Shown here piece after piece: positions 15,201 through 26,747 of a stretch of DNA of 64,000 bases (the stretch's first letter is position 1; every line of letters starts with the position of its first letter). Both the position numbers and the translations under genes were made by a program. The notes below the pieces were generated by a model, which searched no databases, was not told where the DNA came from, and worked only from the letters and a program-made list of their open reading frames with translations. This DNA is from Pempheris klunzingeri (lineage: Eukaryota; Chordata; Actinopteri; Acropomatiformes; Pempheridae), in assembly GCF_042242105.1 (NCBI RefSeq), contig NC_092026.1, forward strand, positions 20,122,191 through 20,186,190. The letters run 5' to 3'.

Positions 15201-18200
15201 ACTTCCATCCCAGAGCACAGAGAGGACAAGAGGATGAAGTAAACAAGGTACCAGGATCTTACTGAACCAGACCCAGGATATGGAGGTGATGTTTCTTTAA
15301 CTAAAACATCACCAAGTCCTTCAGAATTATGAAAGAGGACTGTGCAGCCAAATGTCACCTGTGATATTTTTGCATAAACATATTTGTGTTTTGTTGCACT
15401 CTGTCACTAACTGGTTTAACACGATCGTGAATCACACCCCAATCATGACAGTAAACACTCTGGTCCCCGGTGAGTCTCTCCACTGGTGTTCGGATTATTA
15501 ACACGGGAGGCGTAACAGGTAGTTAGCATTAGCAGAAATAGCCATTGTGGATTAACACACAAAGGAAAAAGGGCACCACCTGTAGAAACTCAAACTTTAT
15601 AAACAGAAACTTCAAAAGAAACACGACATCACAGTACCACCCACACTGTTTGGGACTATTTTCCCTGACATCACCTGTCAGTCAAATGAAGGAGCAATTT
15701 TACCTTTTAATAAGAGATGAGAGGGAGCCATGGCCAGATAAAAACACACAGATGCATAAAAGCCTCATAGAAACTAATGAACTGACCAAAAATAGGAGAG
15801 CACCTTCTTCGGGTATTGGAAGGATCACACAGGATCTTTTTTTGGTTCCACTCATACTTAAGGATTCCCATGTATGCAAGTTCAGCATTTTAAGGATGAA
15901 TGTTTACAGTTTAAAGAGTCGAGGAGGCTGTCAGTTACTTGAGTGTGTACTTCTGTTGGTGTGTCTGATCTGTGGCGTGTTAGGACAAGCGTAACGGCTG
16001 CTGTCACTGCTGATGTCTGTTAGCAAAATGATTTAGAACAGATAGCATCACTGCAGCTTTTACTTTGAGCCACAGTGTAATCCTCTCAGTATGTGATGAA
16101 GGGGGAGATCCAAAATATTAAAAATACTACAAAATTGCAGTTGTTTGCAGTGAAAACTTATTATTTTGAGACTTTGAACGTGATGTGAATTTCTTTTTCT
16201 TGATAATAGTAGTTTAGTAATTCAGCTCATTTATTTCAAGAAACTAGGGGAAACTGGGCTTCTTCTGTTTCAAGAAAGTTTCAGGTCTTACTGCTCCCTT
16301 GGTGTCTTGTCGGACCCATATTTTCCGTGTACATTCCCACTTTATTTACTTAATATTGTCAGTCTGTTTCTCCACATTGTTATTTTACGGTTATTATTTC
16401 TACTTTGTATATTGCAGTCCTCCTCTGTTGGGCTTTCTGAGGTTTTTTTCATTTTATTTTCTAAGGAGTCTAAGGATAGAAAATCTAAAGCCTTTTGAAG
16501 CAAATTTGTGATTTTGGGGCTACCAGTTTACGTATAAAGTTTACTTGACTTTGAAACTTATCACTAACTGAATCAAACCCTGTGGTTCGATCCTGGTTAA
16601 AACACTCCCTGCATTTTGTCTGGGCACAAAATCAGCCTGCCAGTGTTTTGACAGCAGAGCCACTATCTCACTTCTGTTCCGCCAACATTCCTTCTGCACC
16701 ACAGAAAATCTGCTTTTTTTTTTTTTTTTTGGTACAAGCTGATTTTGGGTATAGTTTTGCTTTTTGGTTCCATTTTAATCTTGAACGTTTTGTATTTTCT
16801 TTCTATTGAACTGTTACAAAAAATAAACTGTTATATATTCCCTCGTATATTTATACCCACTGAAACTTTGGATATGCTGTCAGTGTTTCTGGCCACGTTG
16901 GCAAACCTGCTGAGTTTCCTCTGGTTGGCATGAAGATAATGACGGATTAAACATCATTACAGCAGCTCTGTTAGGATTAGGAAGGTGTGGGAGAGAAGAA
17001 AGAAAAAGAGAGGGGAAGAGACTCTTACTCCAGACGGTGAGAGTGATGCGCCTCTCAAAGTTTCCGCTGGGGAAGGTGGAGATGTGGCAGGTGTAGCTGC
17101 CCTCGTCCGACTCCTCCGTGCTGAGGATGAGCAGAGTCGAGTCCTCTGTGGGGCGCCCGCTCTCGAACCTCACCCGGCCAGAGTAACGCCCGAACTCTGA
17201 TAAACAAAAGCAAGACTTCAGCTCAGGCCAGATGATATGACCGTCATCCTTTAAAAAGGTCAAATAGACTTTTAAACAGTGGATTCACCTTGGACTTAAT
17301 TTACCTACAGATAAACAAATCGATCAAACTATGACTGAAACAATCTGTGGTTGATCTATGTGACAAACGTCCATGTTGCATCTTTAATTACCACAGTGCG
17401 AACAACTTTTACAAGGACATGAACAACATTTCAGCACAGCAGCGCTGAATGTCACAAAAAAAATCTGAATTAGAGCTGCAATGATTGATCAATTAACCAT
17501 TTAGTTAGTCAACTATCAAATCAATCAATTATTTTCATAATCGCTAACACATTTGAGTCATTAAATATCCAAATTCTGATGAAGACAAATTCTGCAAGAG
17601 CAGCTGCAAACCAGGCATACATTAGAGGGAGATTTAGTCTCCCGGTATCTTTCATTTCTAAGATCATGAACACCTTTGTGAGAAGAATGTCTCTAAAACA
17701 GTCTGGGAGTATCTCCCAACCACTCGCCACAGCCTACCCGTGTGGCCGTCCGTGAAGTGGGCAGTGACGATCTGGTCCTTGCCGCCGTCCGGGAGCTCCT
17801 TGTACCAGGTGACCTGCACCACCTTCTCCCCCTCCTGCACCCGGAAGCGACAGGGCAGCCTGGTCTGACTCTCTGCCAGGGAGCGCAGGGACGTGATGGG
17901 CTGAGGAGGCTCCACGAAGTCACCCTGCACACACACGGCTGAGGACGGACAGTCTCATCAATCTCAAGTGTGTGGAGAGTGCTGTGAGGTGCTTAAACAA
18001 TCAGTATTTGAGAGGCCTGTTATCCGAATATAACATTGCATTACCCCCTTTATTAAAAAAAAAAAAATCTTTAGTAATCGCATTTATTTTTACCATTTTA
18101 TCCTGTATAGACCTGTTATTATTAGCAAAAAATGCTGAGGCTGATGGGAAATAGTCACTAGTTTTGCAGGGATTCTAGTTATAAATAAGGTGCTATAGGA

Positions 18201-21200
18201 ATTTAAATTTTGACCTGATAGTTATGCAAGATGAAAAGTCACCAGTTATTACAGTTCATCCTGAGGGGAGCATGAATATATACAATACTTTCTAATATCT
18301 CCCCCTTCTTTTTATGTATATTATATTATTTCTATTTTTATACTTCCTCAGTCTTAACTTTACATATTTTTTAATATCTCCTCCCGTCTGCTGTGAAATT
18401 TCCCCGTCGTGGGATCAATAAAGGAATATCTTATCTTATCTTATCCAATGGTTATTCAGACATTTCACTAAAAGTAAAAAATGTCAACCTGCTGTTGACG
18501 CTGGAAGTAAAGGAGCGAATCATTTGCTGCTCTATTCTGTTTTGTATCATTGCAAGTTGAATATTTTTTTTGTTTTGTACTGTTGGTCAGATAAAAGAAG
18601 CCATTTGAAGACATTTAATTGGCCAAAAGATTAATAGATTAAGCTATAATAAAAACACAGTCCCTGCATCTACTTTCTGTACACACTGTCCTGTTAAACA
18701 TCACAGCAGCATATGATGCTGTCCCATAATGCACTGGGCGAGAGGTGACGTTTACCACAGACAGACAAACACATTCAAACTCATTCACACCTGCAGGCCG
18801 TCACCAGTTCACCGAACCTGCTGGTCTGTTGACATGCAGTCATGCAGAAGTCATGCAAACTCCACAAAGGCAGAAATGACCCCGTTAGTGAAGAGACCTG
18901 CTCAGGAGGAGCTACTGTGGTGCTGTGGAGAGTTTTACTGACAGTTTAGGTGCCGTTTTACAGGTTTTGCCACACTGACTTGATACTTTGTATTATATTA
19001 CTATTAATTTCCCTCATAATTCACTGACAGTAAATAATTCTGTTGTCATTTAATGATTTAAAGTTTGTCATTGGTTGTTGTCCAATCTCCTCACCTCTAT
19101 TTGAACCTCTCTCATTGATAAAAATCATTTGTTTTGCATCGTCCAGCTGATGTCTTATAAGATAAAACTTTTTATATTTCTTTTTCTCTTATTTTCCATT
19201 GTATTCTGTGGGTCTTGACATGCAATATATTTCCATCTTTAATTAACACAGTGCTAACAGTGTGCAGGAATTACATTTTTTGGTTTTTACAAGGACAGAA
19301 ATAACATTTTTGTACAGCAGCACTGGATGTTACTACATTTTTGGCATGCAATGTAAATATTTGTTTAAAACAAAATCGGAATTAGAGCTGCAATGAGTAG
19401 TCAATTAACCAATTAGACTATTCAATTCACAGCCTATTTTGATAATCATTTAAATACTTTGAGTCATTTTTGAAGAATTTTTTTTTTTCAAATTCTCTGA
19501 TTCCAGCTTCTCAAATGTGAATATTTTCTGGTTTCTTTACTCAGTTACTGACAGTAAACTGAATATTATTGGGTTGTGGACAAATCAAGACATTTAAGGA
19601 CCCATTTTTTGGTTTTGGGAAACACTCATCAACTTTTTTCGGCATTTTCTTACATTTTTATGGACTAAACGACTAATGGATTCATTGAGAAAATGATCAA
19701 TAGATTAATCCATAATGAAAATAATCGCCAGTTGCAGCTCTATTCTGAATAGAACATTTTATAAAACAGCAGCTTTTAGTAGTTTTGGTACAGCGGCTAT
19801 GTAATCTCATATCGGTGAACTGTCTAAAAACCACCTCACATCACTCACTAGTGCAGTAGTGGTGAGTGATTACTTAGACTGACTACTTTTATCACAGCTG
19901 GTTAAAAGTCTACGTCTAAGCGTGGGACAGACACACAAACTGGAATGAGAAGGGTGTGAGAAAGCAATGCGTCAACAACTCAAACAGGAAAAACCAAACA
20001 TTTGCCCTTTGATTTCTGGGATGAACACACTTTTTTTCCCCCTGTGGTTACTGATTCATGTGCTCAATTAATGATTACACTACGGACGATATGGGACACG
20101 GACTCCCTACAGATAAAATCCCACGCAATCGCTGCAAGGACACATGGACAAAGTGGTGACACGGAGAAAGAGGCGAAAAAGGGCCTCACACAAAGTTTGA
20201 ATTTGGCCAACAAAGAACTACAGTGTGGGTGACCTAATTGTGGAGCAGAGAGAGAAAGAGACAGTGTTATAAAAGGGAAAGAAAGAGAAGAGACAGCAGT
20301 GAGACTGGCTTTAGAGGAAGGAAAAGAGAAAAAACAAAACAGAGGTGAGAGTGTGAGGCAAAAGAGATAAACACCAAACTGAAAGAAAGAGTTAAACACT
20401 CCAACCACACACTAGACAAACACAGCTTCACTTGAGCGTCACAAGGCTGCTATACAAGCTTTTCCTGTCCACTTAGGACCACAGAAACTTTATCACACTT
20501 GTGGCTGCAGGTAAAAAAAAACCCATTAGTCTGATATGTACTTTTGCATTTTTAATTGGAGCAGCAGAGTGTTCCAGTTTTGTCTGAGTGTAACCTCCAA
20601 TGAAGGAGGAAACAAAAGCAGCCAACAATAGAACCAGCCACCAAAGCAGGAAGACGTAGATGTGGCAATAAGTTCTAATTCATGTCTGCTAAAAGTAAGA
20701 ATGTGACGGAGCCACATTCTGTCATGCAGCTTCTCTCTCCACGCCTGCAGGGTCAAACAGATGCATGGCCAAAAGTCTGTGGACACCCAAAAATTAATTA
20801 TTGAACATCTCATTCCAAAATAGTAACAGCCTCCAGTCTTCTGTGAGGACTTCCCACAAGATTTTCACTAGACTGCAGGGATTCAAGCCTCATTTCGCCA
20901 CAGGAGTGTTGAGTGTTAAGACCTGGCTCCAAAGCTCTAAGGTGTAGCGTGTGGTTGAGGTCTGTGCAGGCCAGTAAACATCTTCCACACCAAACTGGAA
21001 AAACCATGTTCTTTATGGAGGTGGCTTTGTGCACATGCAGAAGTTGATTCAGGATGTGGAAACAAGAGAGGGCCTCCCCGAGACTGTTGGTAGCGCACTG
21101 CTGTATACACAAGTATCAGTTAAGACGGATAGATCAAACCATGAAAAATAGCCCCAGTCTAATGTAACAGCACACATGGGTGTCCCAGCCAAAGAGTGTT

Positions 21201-21854
21201 TACTATCTAATGAAACTTTATCTGCAATGTTTGGTCATTTGGCTGCAGAGAAGGAAAAACTACAAAACCACACATCCAAAATGAGACTAAATGCACTGAA
21301 CCAGCAAGATCAGGGGTGTCCACATACTTTTGGCCATAGTGTCCCAACATACAGGTGATATCTCTGCATGAGATTATAGAAATACTGCACAGATTTAAGA
21401 TTTTTACAGAGTAGACCCAAAGGCCCCACTACATCATATGTTTTTATAGCCACAGACATGGTATGTTGAAACTCCGCAAGGTTACTATTTATTTCCATAT
21501 TTCCCCTTTTTCCTTTTCCTGTGAGGTTGAAACTTGTTAGCTGGCTGCTGTTAGCTCAAGATTATAGAACTATTATTTGTAGATTAGTGACTCTACGGAA
21601 AATGGAAAATACACTGATATTACTGTTAACTCAGATTTACTGCTACTCATTTTTTAGGAAAAACTCACTTGTTTGTTTGTTTTTTTACCCTTTTTGCACA
21701 ATAAAGTTAACTACAGCTCAAAAAAAGGGGGAAAAAAGACAGCAGGTGCCCTAAAATGAAGGCTGTGATTTGTTGTGTGAATGAATTTAACAGAAAACTC
21801 ACCAACTAGTAAAAGCAGCGACACACAGTTTGCTCTTTGCACGGTCAAACCCAT
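6288..21854 (-). CDS. nectin4: Nectin-4-like cell adhesion molecule
   Basis: Eleven exons join with matching phases to 585 aa: 21854-21803, 17938-17738, 17196-17029, 14412-14134, 11073-10956, 9347-9196, 8846-8681, 8473-8398, 8124-8065, 7468-7268 and 6572-6288. The order is a signal peptide (MGLTVQRANCVSLLLLVAVC), a V-type Ig domain (LPC...GSYTCHIS), two further Ig domains (SMNGKKLDCLVWHP; VYECAAENS), a transmembrane helix (LLIIIGASAGALVLVLVIVV) and a long cytoplasmic tail. Nectins make homophilic and heterophilic trans contacts at adherens junctions. Agreement with remembered human nectin-4 is best in Ig2 (SMNG), the juxtamembrane region (RRLNSVSTDPR) and the tail (ALNNHF...NGIL), which favours nectin4 over nectins 1-3. 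Human nectin-4 is about 510 aa, so the fish tail is longer. The last residues are RQQII rather than the usual nectin PDZ ligand. Which teleost copy (a or b) this is cannot be told. Confidence 0.88.
8470..8500 (-). promoter_or_regulatory. nectin4: poly-U polypyrimidine tract at a nectin4 acceptor
   Basis: The acceptor of the 8473-8398 exon is preceded on the sense strand by about 18 consecutive T followed by CCAG. This is a very strong polypyrimidine tract for a small 76-nt exon. Confidence 0.6.
9904..9930. repeat. (CTG)8 trinucleotide repeat
   Basis: Eight CTG units on the + strand lie in the nectin4 intron between exons 5 and 6. The sense transcript would read as CAG units. The tract is short. 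Confidence 0.8.
11240..11700 (+). mobile_element. LINE 3' fragment (reverse transcriptase C-terminus plus tail)
   Basis: On the + strand, translated fragments read DFKVLLFVYKAVNGLPPSYI, typical of the region after the reverse transcriptase domain of L2/Rex-type fish LINEs. An AT-rich tail follows and ends in AATAAATAAATTGGACTT. The copy is 5'-truncated and inactive. It lies antisense in a nectin4 intron, just upstream of exon 5. A second copy of the same type is at 34745-35125. Confidence 0.7.
11701..14133. other. nectin4 intron without further genes
   Basis: I see no exon in this stretch. A repeat tail of the GATCCCCATTAGCTG type is at 12940-13003 and a short (CA)n at 13796-13816. Several frames of up to about 120 codons exist but lack splice signals, familiar motifs or codon bias, so I do not treat them as genes. 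Confidence 0.6.
12940..13003. repeat. interspersed repeat tail (GATCCCCATTAGCTG type)
   Basis: GTTTATTTGGATCCCCATTA followed by TCTCTTCCTGGGGTCT is a motif pair that I know from abundant fish non-LTR element 3' ends. Only a short fragment remains. Confidence 0.5.
14413..17028. other. nectin4 intron between Ig1 and Ig2 exons
   Basis: No exon or RNA gene was recognised. A 149-codon frame on the + strand (15545-15994) has no recognisable motif, no convincing promoter and unremarkable composition. It is best read as chance. A run of about 18 T is at 16713-16730. Confidence 0.55.
17466..17570. repeat. hAT-like MITE fragment
   Basis: The fragment starts with TTAGAGCTGCAATGATTGAT and continues with ATTAACCATTTAGTTAGTCA, like the left end of the full copy at 19384-19741. 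It is truncated after about 100 nt. Confidence 0.6.
18395..18449 (+). repeat. LINE 3' tail ending in TATCT repeats
   Basis: TTTCCCCGTCGTGGGATCAA followed by TAAAGGAATATCTTATCTTA is a typical fish LINE 3' end with a short tandem tail. The same end occurs inverted at about 26817-26870. Confidence 0.6.
19384..19741. mobile_element. near-complete hAT-like MITE
   Basis: The element is about 358 bp with perfect 10-bp terminal inverted repeats, AGAGCTGCAA and TTGCAGCTCT. Many ATTAAT/ATTAGT motifs lie near the ends. The interior includes CCAGCTTCTCAAATGTGA, typical of a very abundant fish family. It carries no transposase, so it would have depended on an autonomous relative. It lies in the first nectin4 intron. 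Class assignment to hAT is from memory of the family. Confidence 0.7.
20765..21337 (-). mobile_element. Tc1-like DNA element with 24-bp terminal inverted repeats
   Basis: The left end ATGGCCAAAAGTCTGTGGAC (through 20788) and the right end (21314-21337) are inverted copies differing at one position. The interior on the - strand reads VFPVWCGRCLLACTDLNHTL. It resembles the degraded transposase region of Tc1/mariner-like elements, in which a phrase about 'W(P)ACSPDLNPIEH' is expected. The element is about 573 bp, frameshifted and non-autonomous. It lies in nectin4 intron 1. Confidence 0.7.
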
Positions 21855-22400
21855 GATTGGTCAATAAAAAAAAAAAACTTCTGCTGGTCCGAATAAATTT
21901 CCTCCTCTGATAAATATCACGGCACTTATTAAGCTTTCATTGTGAAATCTGCACTGAGATCAGACAGGAAGCCCGCTGCTGTCCGCAGGTAGGAGTCCAC
22001 GGCACGCAGACAGATGCAGCAGGTGTTTCCTCCTCAAATCACACATATGATGCCTCAAAAATAAAAGCCCTCCTGTTATCCACTCATACGAGTTGTAAGA
22101 TGCATCAACTTCGTGTCCGTGAGTCCTCTGCAGCAGCTGGGACGACGAGCAGCTCGGCAGAGTAAAGTACAGGTGAACAGGTGAGCGGAAACGCTGGGAG
22201 GTAAATGTGAGTTAACGCAGAAAGGAAAAATAAAAGGTGTTTTGATCAAACGCGGGTCCGTCACGCACACGGAGCGACGCCGCGCTGCAGCGCAGGTTTG
22301 AGCCTCTACACCTGTCTGCCCCGGCCCCGCCCACTGAGCACAGGACACGCCCACCCCATGCTGCCTTCAAGGGCTGTGGAGAAAAGTCAGACATGTGACG
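21855..22400 (-). promoter_or_regulatory. nectin4: nectin4 5' region and CpG-rich promoter candidate
   Basis: CpG density rises between about 22080 and 22360, upstream of the nectin4 ATG at 21854. No clear TATA box is seen. The transcription start site is not placed. Confidence 0.4.
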
Positions 22401-23100
22401 ATGAGTGCAAGAATAGACGTCCTGCTGCTTATCAAGCTGATTTAATTAGATTTTAGTCAAACAAATCTCAGCTGTTTTCAGAACAACGGGAGAAACAGGA
22501 GTACACGAAGGAGGATATATGGGAATAAAAGAGAAAATATGATGATAAATGAATAACCATGGTTTCATGATGCGTTTTGAGAAAACAAACTCCTATTTGA
22601 GTTTCAGCAGAAGAGTTGATTAACACAGTTATGGGCCAGTGAGTATGAGTAAATTTTTAGTGGACTAAGTCAGCTATAAACATGTGACATCTTTAGTTTC
22701 CATCCACTGTATGTTGTTTTATCTATTTATTTAGGGCTATATTTTGGGCAGAATCTTCTCTTTGCTCTCTGATTGAGTTATGTAGCATTGAACCTTCCTT
22801 CAGCCGATGCCAGAACTATCATGATTATAAAAATGAGAGCATATGAATGCCCCAAAATGTTCCATCTGAAGCCTGTTCTGTAGTTGTACAAGTTATTCTG
22901 GTTTAGGCAAAATATGCACCAGTACATGGTGGTATTAATTAGGTTTGGTCGTTTGTACCAAAGCAGCTTTTGGTTATAACATATCTAAACAAATCTGAAA
23001 TTGGCCTCTCTACAACAGCCACTTACAAATGCACAAGCATGTTGAATTTCCCAGGAGGACCTGAATGCAGCATGTTTGCATGTGAAATTTCAAACTGTGT

Positions 23101-23580
23101 CTATTTGCAGCCTGGTGCAAATATTCATACAGCTACTATTTAGTTTTAGACCTGGTCTGGTCAGTGTAAAGAACGAGAAATATGCTCACAGACCAATGAG
23201 GGTGTGGTGAATGTTTCAATGTTTCAGTTACAAGACTTTCAACCAGGAGAACAAGGTTTAAGCCCCACAAAGCAACAAACATCAACTTAGTTGAAGACTT
23301 AGTTAACTTATATATTCACGTTTCTATTATCATCAGTTTTTGGTCACAGGTTGTTTAGGTTTAGGCACCAAAACCATTTTTGGTTCAGTTTAGGAGAAGA
23401 ACATGATTTGGGTTAAATTAAGAACTTAAGAAGCTATAGAAATAAAAGTTAGGGCTCAATAAACACAAAATATACTCATTCTAACATACAATGTGGAAAG
23501 TGTGTGTAGTCAGTGCGGCTATTTACACCCAGGCGCAAATAGTGTTGCTGATTACTGACACCAAGGTGCAAATAGCATCT
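23101..23580. repeat. repeat bounded by CTATTTGCACC/GGTGCAAATAG palindromes
   Basis: Imperfect 24-bp palindromes occur at 23101-23123 and 23519-23542, with a half site at 23564-23575. Between them lies GTTTAGGCACCAAAACCATT, a phrase I recognise from fish interspersed repeats. A related left end is at 59343-59360. This is probably a small non-autonomous element, family unknown to me. Confidence 0.5.
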
Positions 23581-23954
23581 GTCAAATTATCCAGTTTTTC
23601 CAAAACAACCTGACCTGTTTATTTCCGACCAGCAGACGCCCCTGTTGTTTCAGGTGTTTATCCGTTGGCTCAAGCTGATCGTACAGACTAGACAACAACA
23701 GGCAGCTTCATTCGTCTCCACAAACAGATACAGCTACATTTCATATGGCATTTTCTCCCAGAAAATCTAAAAACACAGCATGTTGCTGCAGTCATTCCCT
23801 TCCTCATCCTGAAGAGGAGATTCAGCTTAATACTTCAAACCAATCAGTGCTGAATGTTACACTTTTAAATGAAAAGTGCATTTGAGGTATTTACAGAACA
23901 ATAGTAAGAGAAAAAAAATACACAAGACAAAAAAAAAAGGTTGATTCGAATACA

Positions 23955-23960
23955 TTTATT
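23955..23960 (-). terminator. fcer1g: candidate polyA signal of fcer1g
   Basis: AATAAA on the - strand lies about 1.45 kb after the fcer1g stop codon. This would imply a long 3' UTR for a small gene. Confidence 0.3.
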
Positions 23961-24769
23961 GTCTTATTGAAATGAAAAAAACAACACTTCTCTTACAGCG
24001 GCATGTTTAATTATCATGATAATCTGATTCGTAACCCAGGAAACATGCAGGCTTGTGTATACGCTGTTAAATTTTTTTTCATTATCCAAATGTTGATGTG
24101 ACCCTGAGTGTTTCAAGCTTCTTTTGTTTGAAGAGTTCATGTGGGTGTGTTGCAACAGACAGCTGGATGAGTGAGTTTCTTGCCTCGGGGAAAACAGTGC
24201 ACAGTGCACAAGATGTTATGAATCTGTTTTGAATATATTTCCAGTTATGTTTCTATGTCAATAAGCGGGCGAGACCGTGAAAGTTGTCGCACAGCTTTAA
24301 TGAAACAGGATTTTACAGTGAAAGTGTGCGACTGCCCTCTGGAGCTGCAGCTTTAACAAATTAGCTTTTTTGAGATGAGCTTTTTTTTGAGACATGAAAA
24401 TAGATGTTATATCCACTGTCTGAATGCTCAATCTGAATAGTTTGAACTCCTTTAACTCTGGTCAATTGTAATGTTTATTCAGAAGACTGAAAGTAATTTT
24501 GATATCAGATTTTCTCATAAAATTTCAATGATACGAAAAAAAAATAACACAATATAAATAAAAGAAAAAGGGTAGTATCACGATGTAACTTTTCTTTTTT
24601 TGCCAAGAACATAAAACATATCACAGAAATCTATAACAATTATAGAACAGATGTGAGTGATTAACTGCAATAAATTAATGTTTCCAAAATGGACGTGAAA
24701 CTTCTAATGAAGCTTCAAAAGTTGAAGCAAAATTCAATCAAATTGACTTGAATCGACTTCAGATTTGTT

Positions 24770-25000
24770 ATTATTCTGTGAAAACTGGGATTATACCCAG
24801 TATTTTCTCCAAGTACTTTACGAGTAGAAATTAGTTGATTAATTTACTAACATGGAATACTGGGGGAAAAAAAAGCTTATTGACTGCTGATTTTCTCTGT
24901 TATAATAATTTTAAACTGAGTATCTTTGGGTTTGGGACTGGTCACAGAGTCAAAAAATAATCAGCAGATTATTAATAACCTAGTTGCACCCCTAGATGCT
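24770..25000. repeat. hAT-like MITE fragment
   Basis: The segment contains TTAGTTGATTAATTTACTAA, an interior TGGGTTTGGGACTGGTCACA, and AATCAGCAGATTATTAATAA followed by TAGTTGCACCCCTAG. This agrees with the family at 19384-19741 in inverted orientation. Confidence 0.5.
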
Positions 25001-25407
25001 ATGTGCTAACAGATTTCATGCTTTTTCCACATAAAGTGAAGTAAAAAAGGGAACACAATGATAGAAACAAAAGTTAAGTTTTAACTTCTGTTTTCTCAGT
25101 AAGTTGTGAAACGCAGAGCGACATGCACTGAAAATACACATGGACTTCATTAGTAAAATGTTAAATTAACTTAGTTTAAACACCTCATGCATGCATGGCA
25201 CAAGGTTTGGAAATCAAAGTAGACTTTTTCCCAAAAGAAAAACAGAGGAAAAAGAAAAGAGCCTCATATATAAAGTCATATGAGAGCCGCTATGCACACA
25301 CCCGTCACAACACAACTTAATATACAGTATAAAGCTTGGAGAGATTCAGCCCTGTGTTTCTGTGCTCAGCATCTTCTCTCATCATCCCCTCACCACATCT
25401 TCTGTCA

Positions 25408-26747
25408 TCACACAATTGGCTTTTTGTCTATTTTGATGGTCTCGTAGGTATCAGTGCTGTGAGAGGTCAGACCCTGCAGGGCACAGACAAGAAAATAATG
25501 AGAGTTAAAAACACTGCTGCAATGCTGTGAGCATTTCCTGCACTGAGTCTGACTTTTTTTTTTTTTTTAACAACCACATAGATGAATAAAAAAAAGAAAA
25601 GTCCTTTACCATCCGCTGTGCAGTAAGCTGTCACTTTTCCATCATGAACCTTTTTAAATGTCTTTTTAAGCATTAGTATGAGAAGTCTCACCGCATAGAT
25701 GCCTCCTTCGGCGGGCGGCTTCTGTGGGACGGAAACAGTTCAAAGGAATTATCGCGTGTGTTTCAGCAACAATCACGTCCTGATAAACACAACAGAGTTC
25801 AGAGTGTTGGATATTTGAGAATCACCTCTGAGTCTTTCAAGCATATGCATGTGAGTGCAGATGATTTTAATTCAGTAGTACAACAAATAGTTGGAAGTGG
25901 GATTTGACATATTTGTTTCGAGTGAAGAAACACCAGTGGAAACTGTGACTGTGTGTATTGACAGTGTATAAATAATGTAGGTTGGTGGTCAGCTCAAGCT
26001 TACAGGAAATGACAGAGGTTTTAAAGCAGAACTACTGCGTATGCATTCAAAAGAACACAAAACTTTAAAGCAACATTTTCGCAGCACATTTCACCAAACC
26101 CTTTGTGTCATGTGTTTTTTTTTAGTGTTTTTCTCAATAACTTAGACATGAAGCTTAAGCTTTACCTCAGGGTGACTGGCAGGCGCTTTGCTGGCTGGAC
26201 TGATCTGTCAGAAATAAACCAGAAAGCTCACATGACTGAGTGATTCACATAAAATTCATCATGAGGTATAAATTAGGCTCCTGGTCAAAGAACTGAAATA
26301 TCAAAAAGGATATGAAGAAGTTTGCTCCTACAGTCGGCAAACAATTGGAAAAATGTTGTCAGCTACATTGATACATTGAACATGAAAATAAAACTATATA
26401 TATAGAAGAAGAAAGATATAGAAGTTAGGTATCATTTATGACAGGATATTCTATGTTTTATATGCTGGCAGAACATTTTCATGACTTTTCTACTCAAAGT
26501 GGAGATATTTTTTCAACTCAAAACTCTAAAACATTGTAAATAATCCAATTCTTGTCAGCATAATAATAAAATAGAACGTTTATACAATTATGAGGAACAG
26601 TTCTGCTCTTTCTAACATTCATCATGGTGGTGTGTGTGTTGTTCCTGTTCGTCTTACCCTCAGTCTGCAGTATAACACGGTGAGAATGATGCCATAAAGG
26701 ATGAGAATCCCATCGAGGACATAGCACATGTTCATGTTTCCAACGGC
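25408..26747 (-). CDS. fcer1g: Fc receptor gamma chain (ITAM adaptor), exon 1 unplaced
   Basis: Four exons in phase 0 throughout were found: 26747-26658, 26204-26166, 25721-25692 and 25473-25408 (74 codons plus stop). The first encodes a short extracellular stub and the transmembrane helix, with the conserved Cys (MCYVLDG, dimerisation) and intramembrane Asp (pairing with a basic residue in the receptor), then LYCRLR. The last two encode the ITAM: YAGL, seven residues, YETI. Phosphorylation of these tyrosines recruits Syk. The 13-residue exon after CRLR has the same length as its human counterpart as I recall it. The signal-peptide exon must lie upstream; one weak candidate is 27303-27259. 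The gene acts in myeloid, mast-cell and NK-type signalling. Confidence 0.85.

Larger units (their letters stand above)
22401..25407. other. intergenic region nectin4-fcer1g, including the fcer1g 3' UTR
   Basis: No coding exon was recognised. It contains the palindromic repeat pair at 23101-23580, a MITE fragment at about 24770-25000 and a candidate fcer1g polyA signal at 23955-23960. Confidence 0.55.

Noticed and set aside
15545-15994. 149-codon + strand frame in a nectin4 intron
   Set aside because: No domain, no splice structure, no promoter and no codon bias. Its length is within chance for AT-rich intronic DNA.
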